Below, one piece after another: positions 29,109-29,407 of a stretch of DNA of 29,407 nt (its first letter is position 1; every line of letters starts with the position of its first letter). The notes under the pieces were generated by a model that had not been told where the DNA came from, made no database searches, and worked only from the letters and a program-made list of their open reading frames with translations. Where the stretch lies: assembly GCA_016188575.1 (NCBI GenBank), contig JACPHN010000177.1, positions 1-29,407 of the forward strand, in the 5' to 3' direction. Source of the DNA: Candidatus Schekmanbacteria bacterium (lineage in GTDB: Bacteria > CSSED10-310 > JACPHN01). Both the position numbers and the translations under genes were made by a program.

Positions 29109-29407
29109 ATGTCTGGCACACACGATACGAATCGAGTATCCAAGCGCGGCGTCGCAATCGGAACGGTCTTGGCACTCGTCGTGATGGCTCTGGCGACGTT
29201 GGTCGTCCTGTGGGGCCGAGGCAGCGACTCCCGTCAAGCGCTATGGGTTGAAGTTACCGTCACTCCAGGCTTCGCCGCTGGCGAAAATCAGGCCATCTGT
29301 GCCGGCCAGAAGTCGACCAGGGTGCGAATCCGAAATTTCAACTGGGTCGCGGTTTCACGGGAGCATCAGGCAATCAAGAGCGACGGGAAAGGGCCTTGGC
29401 AACGGTC
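29109..29407 (+). CDS. Membrane-anchored protein, partial (runs off the right edge)
   Basis: An ATG at 29109 opens a frame with no stop to the end of the window (99 codons visible). The N-terminus is hydrophilic (MSGTHDTNRVSKRG), followed by one strong membrane segment (about 15-35, VAIGTVLALVVMALATLVVLW). A periplasmic part follows, starting RGSDSRQALWVEVTVTPGFAAGENQAICAG. It is probably a single-pass anchor with an exported domain. No family is recognised from this fragment. It lies 134 bp after the C-terminal fragment, with no clear promoter between. Confidence 0.55.
   Translation, partial: MSGTHDTNRVSKRGVAIGTVLALVVMALATLVVLWGRGSDSRQALWVEVTVTPGFAAGENQAICAGQKSTRVRIRNFNWVAVSREHQAIKSDGKGPWQR

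Overview
The window is GC-rich DNA (about two thirds G+C by eye, except an AT-richer patch near 24.2-25.2 kb). It carries typical bacterial genes and a Gram-negative envelope: a predicted outer-membrane beta-barrel, periplasmic proteins and a periplasmic metal-binding protein. The yggS-yggT pair, the double-domain YggT, the TorF-type porin and the Spy-like protein suggest a proteobacterium, probably a beta/gamma-like lineage. This is inference from gene content; there is no rRNA gene. I saw no tRNA, rRNA or CRISPR array.

Region by region. 1-1070 is decayed: repeats, a broken DruA-type (DUF4338) gene and a dispersed repeat. 1048-4915 is a minus-strand operon for a zinc/manganese-type ABC importer (binding protein, ATPase, permease) followed by an MFS transporter. 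5139-5330 keeps only the end of a GGDEF gene. 5473-6463 is a porin-like gene with a good sigma70 promoter and a long, hairpin-rich leader ending in a terminator-like hairpin. Next come a GNAT acetyltransferase, an 89-bp inverted-repeat element, a BaiN/HI0933 flavoprotein and an unknown helical protein, all on minus.

9223-14952 is a tightly packed minus-strand run: yggS, yggT, a hotdog-fold dehydratase-like gene, an intact ketosynthase, a ketosynthase that has lost all catalytic residues (chain-length-factor-like), and pyrF. The three middle genes look like part of a type II fatty-acid/polyketide system inserted among housekeeping genes; no acyl carrier protein or ketoreductase is visible here. 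On the plus strand follow a cheY-cheX pair with two near-identical dyad repeats upstream, and lysine 6-aminotransferase. After a convergent repeat comes a large secreted protein with a zinc-phospholipase-like His/Asp pattern.

19637-24176 holds a small membrane-anchored protein, a zinc-ribbon protein, a single-domain cereblon-type CULT protein directly downstream of htpG, and a Spy/CpxP-like periplasmic protein. 24233-26863 is a giant membrane protein that appears to be a fusion of two halves of different base composition. 26.9-29.0 kb is a graveyard: a doubly deleted IS200/IS605-type tnpB with a recognisable right end, a frameshifted YhaN/SMC-like ATPase, and a C-terminal gene fragment. A membrane-anchored protein runs off the right edge.

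The most unusual signals are: the CULT protein paired with htpG; the ketosynthase/dead-ketosynthase/hotdog trio; the structured leader before the porin gene; and a dispersed repeat whose three copies all sit, in the same orientation, at the 3' ends of genes.
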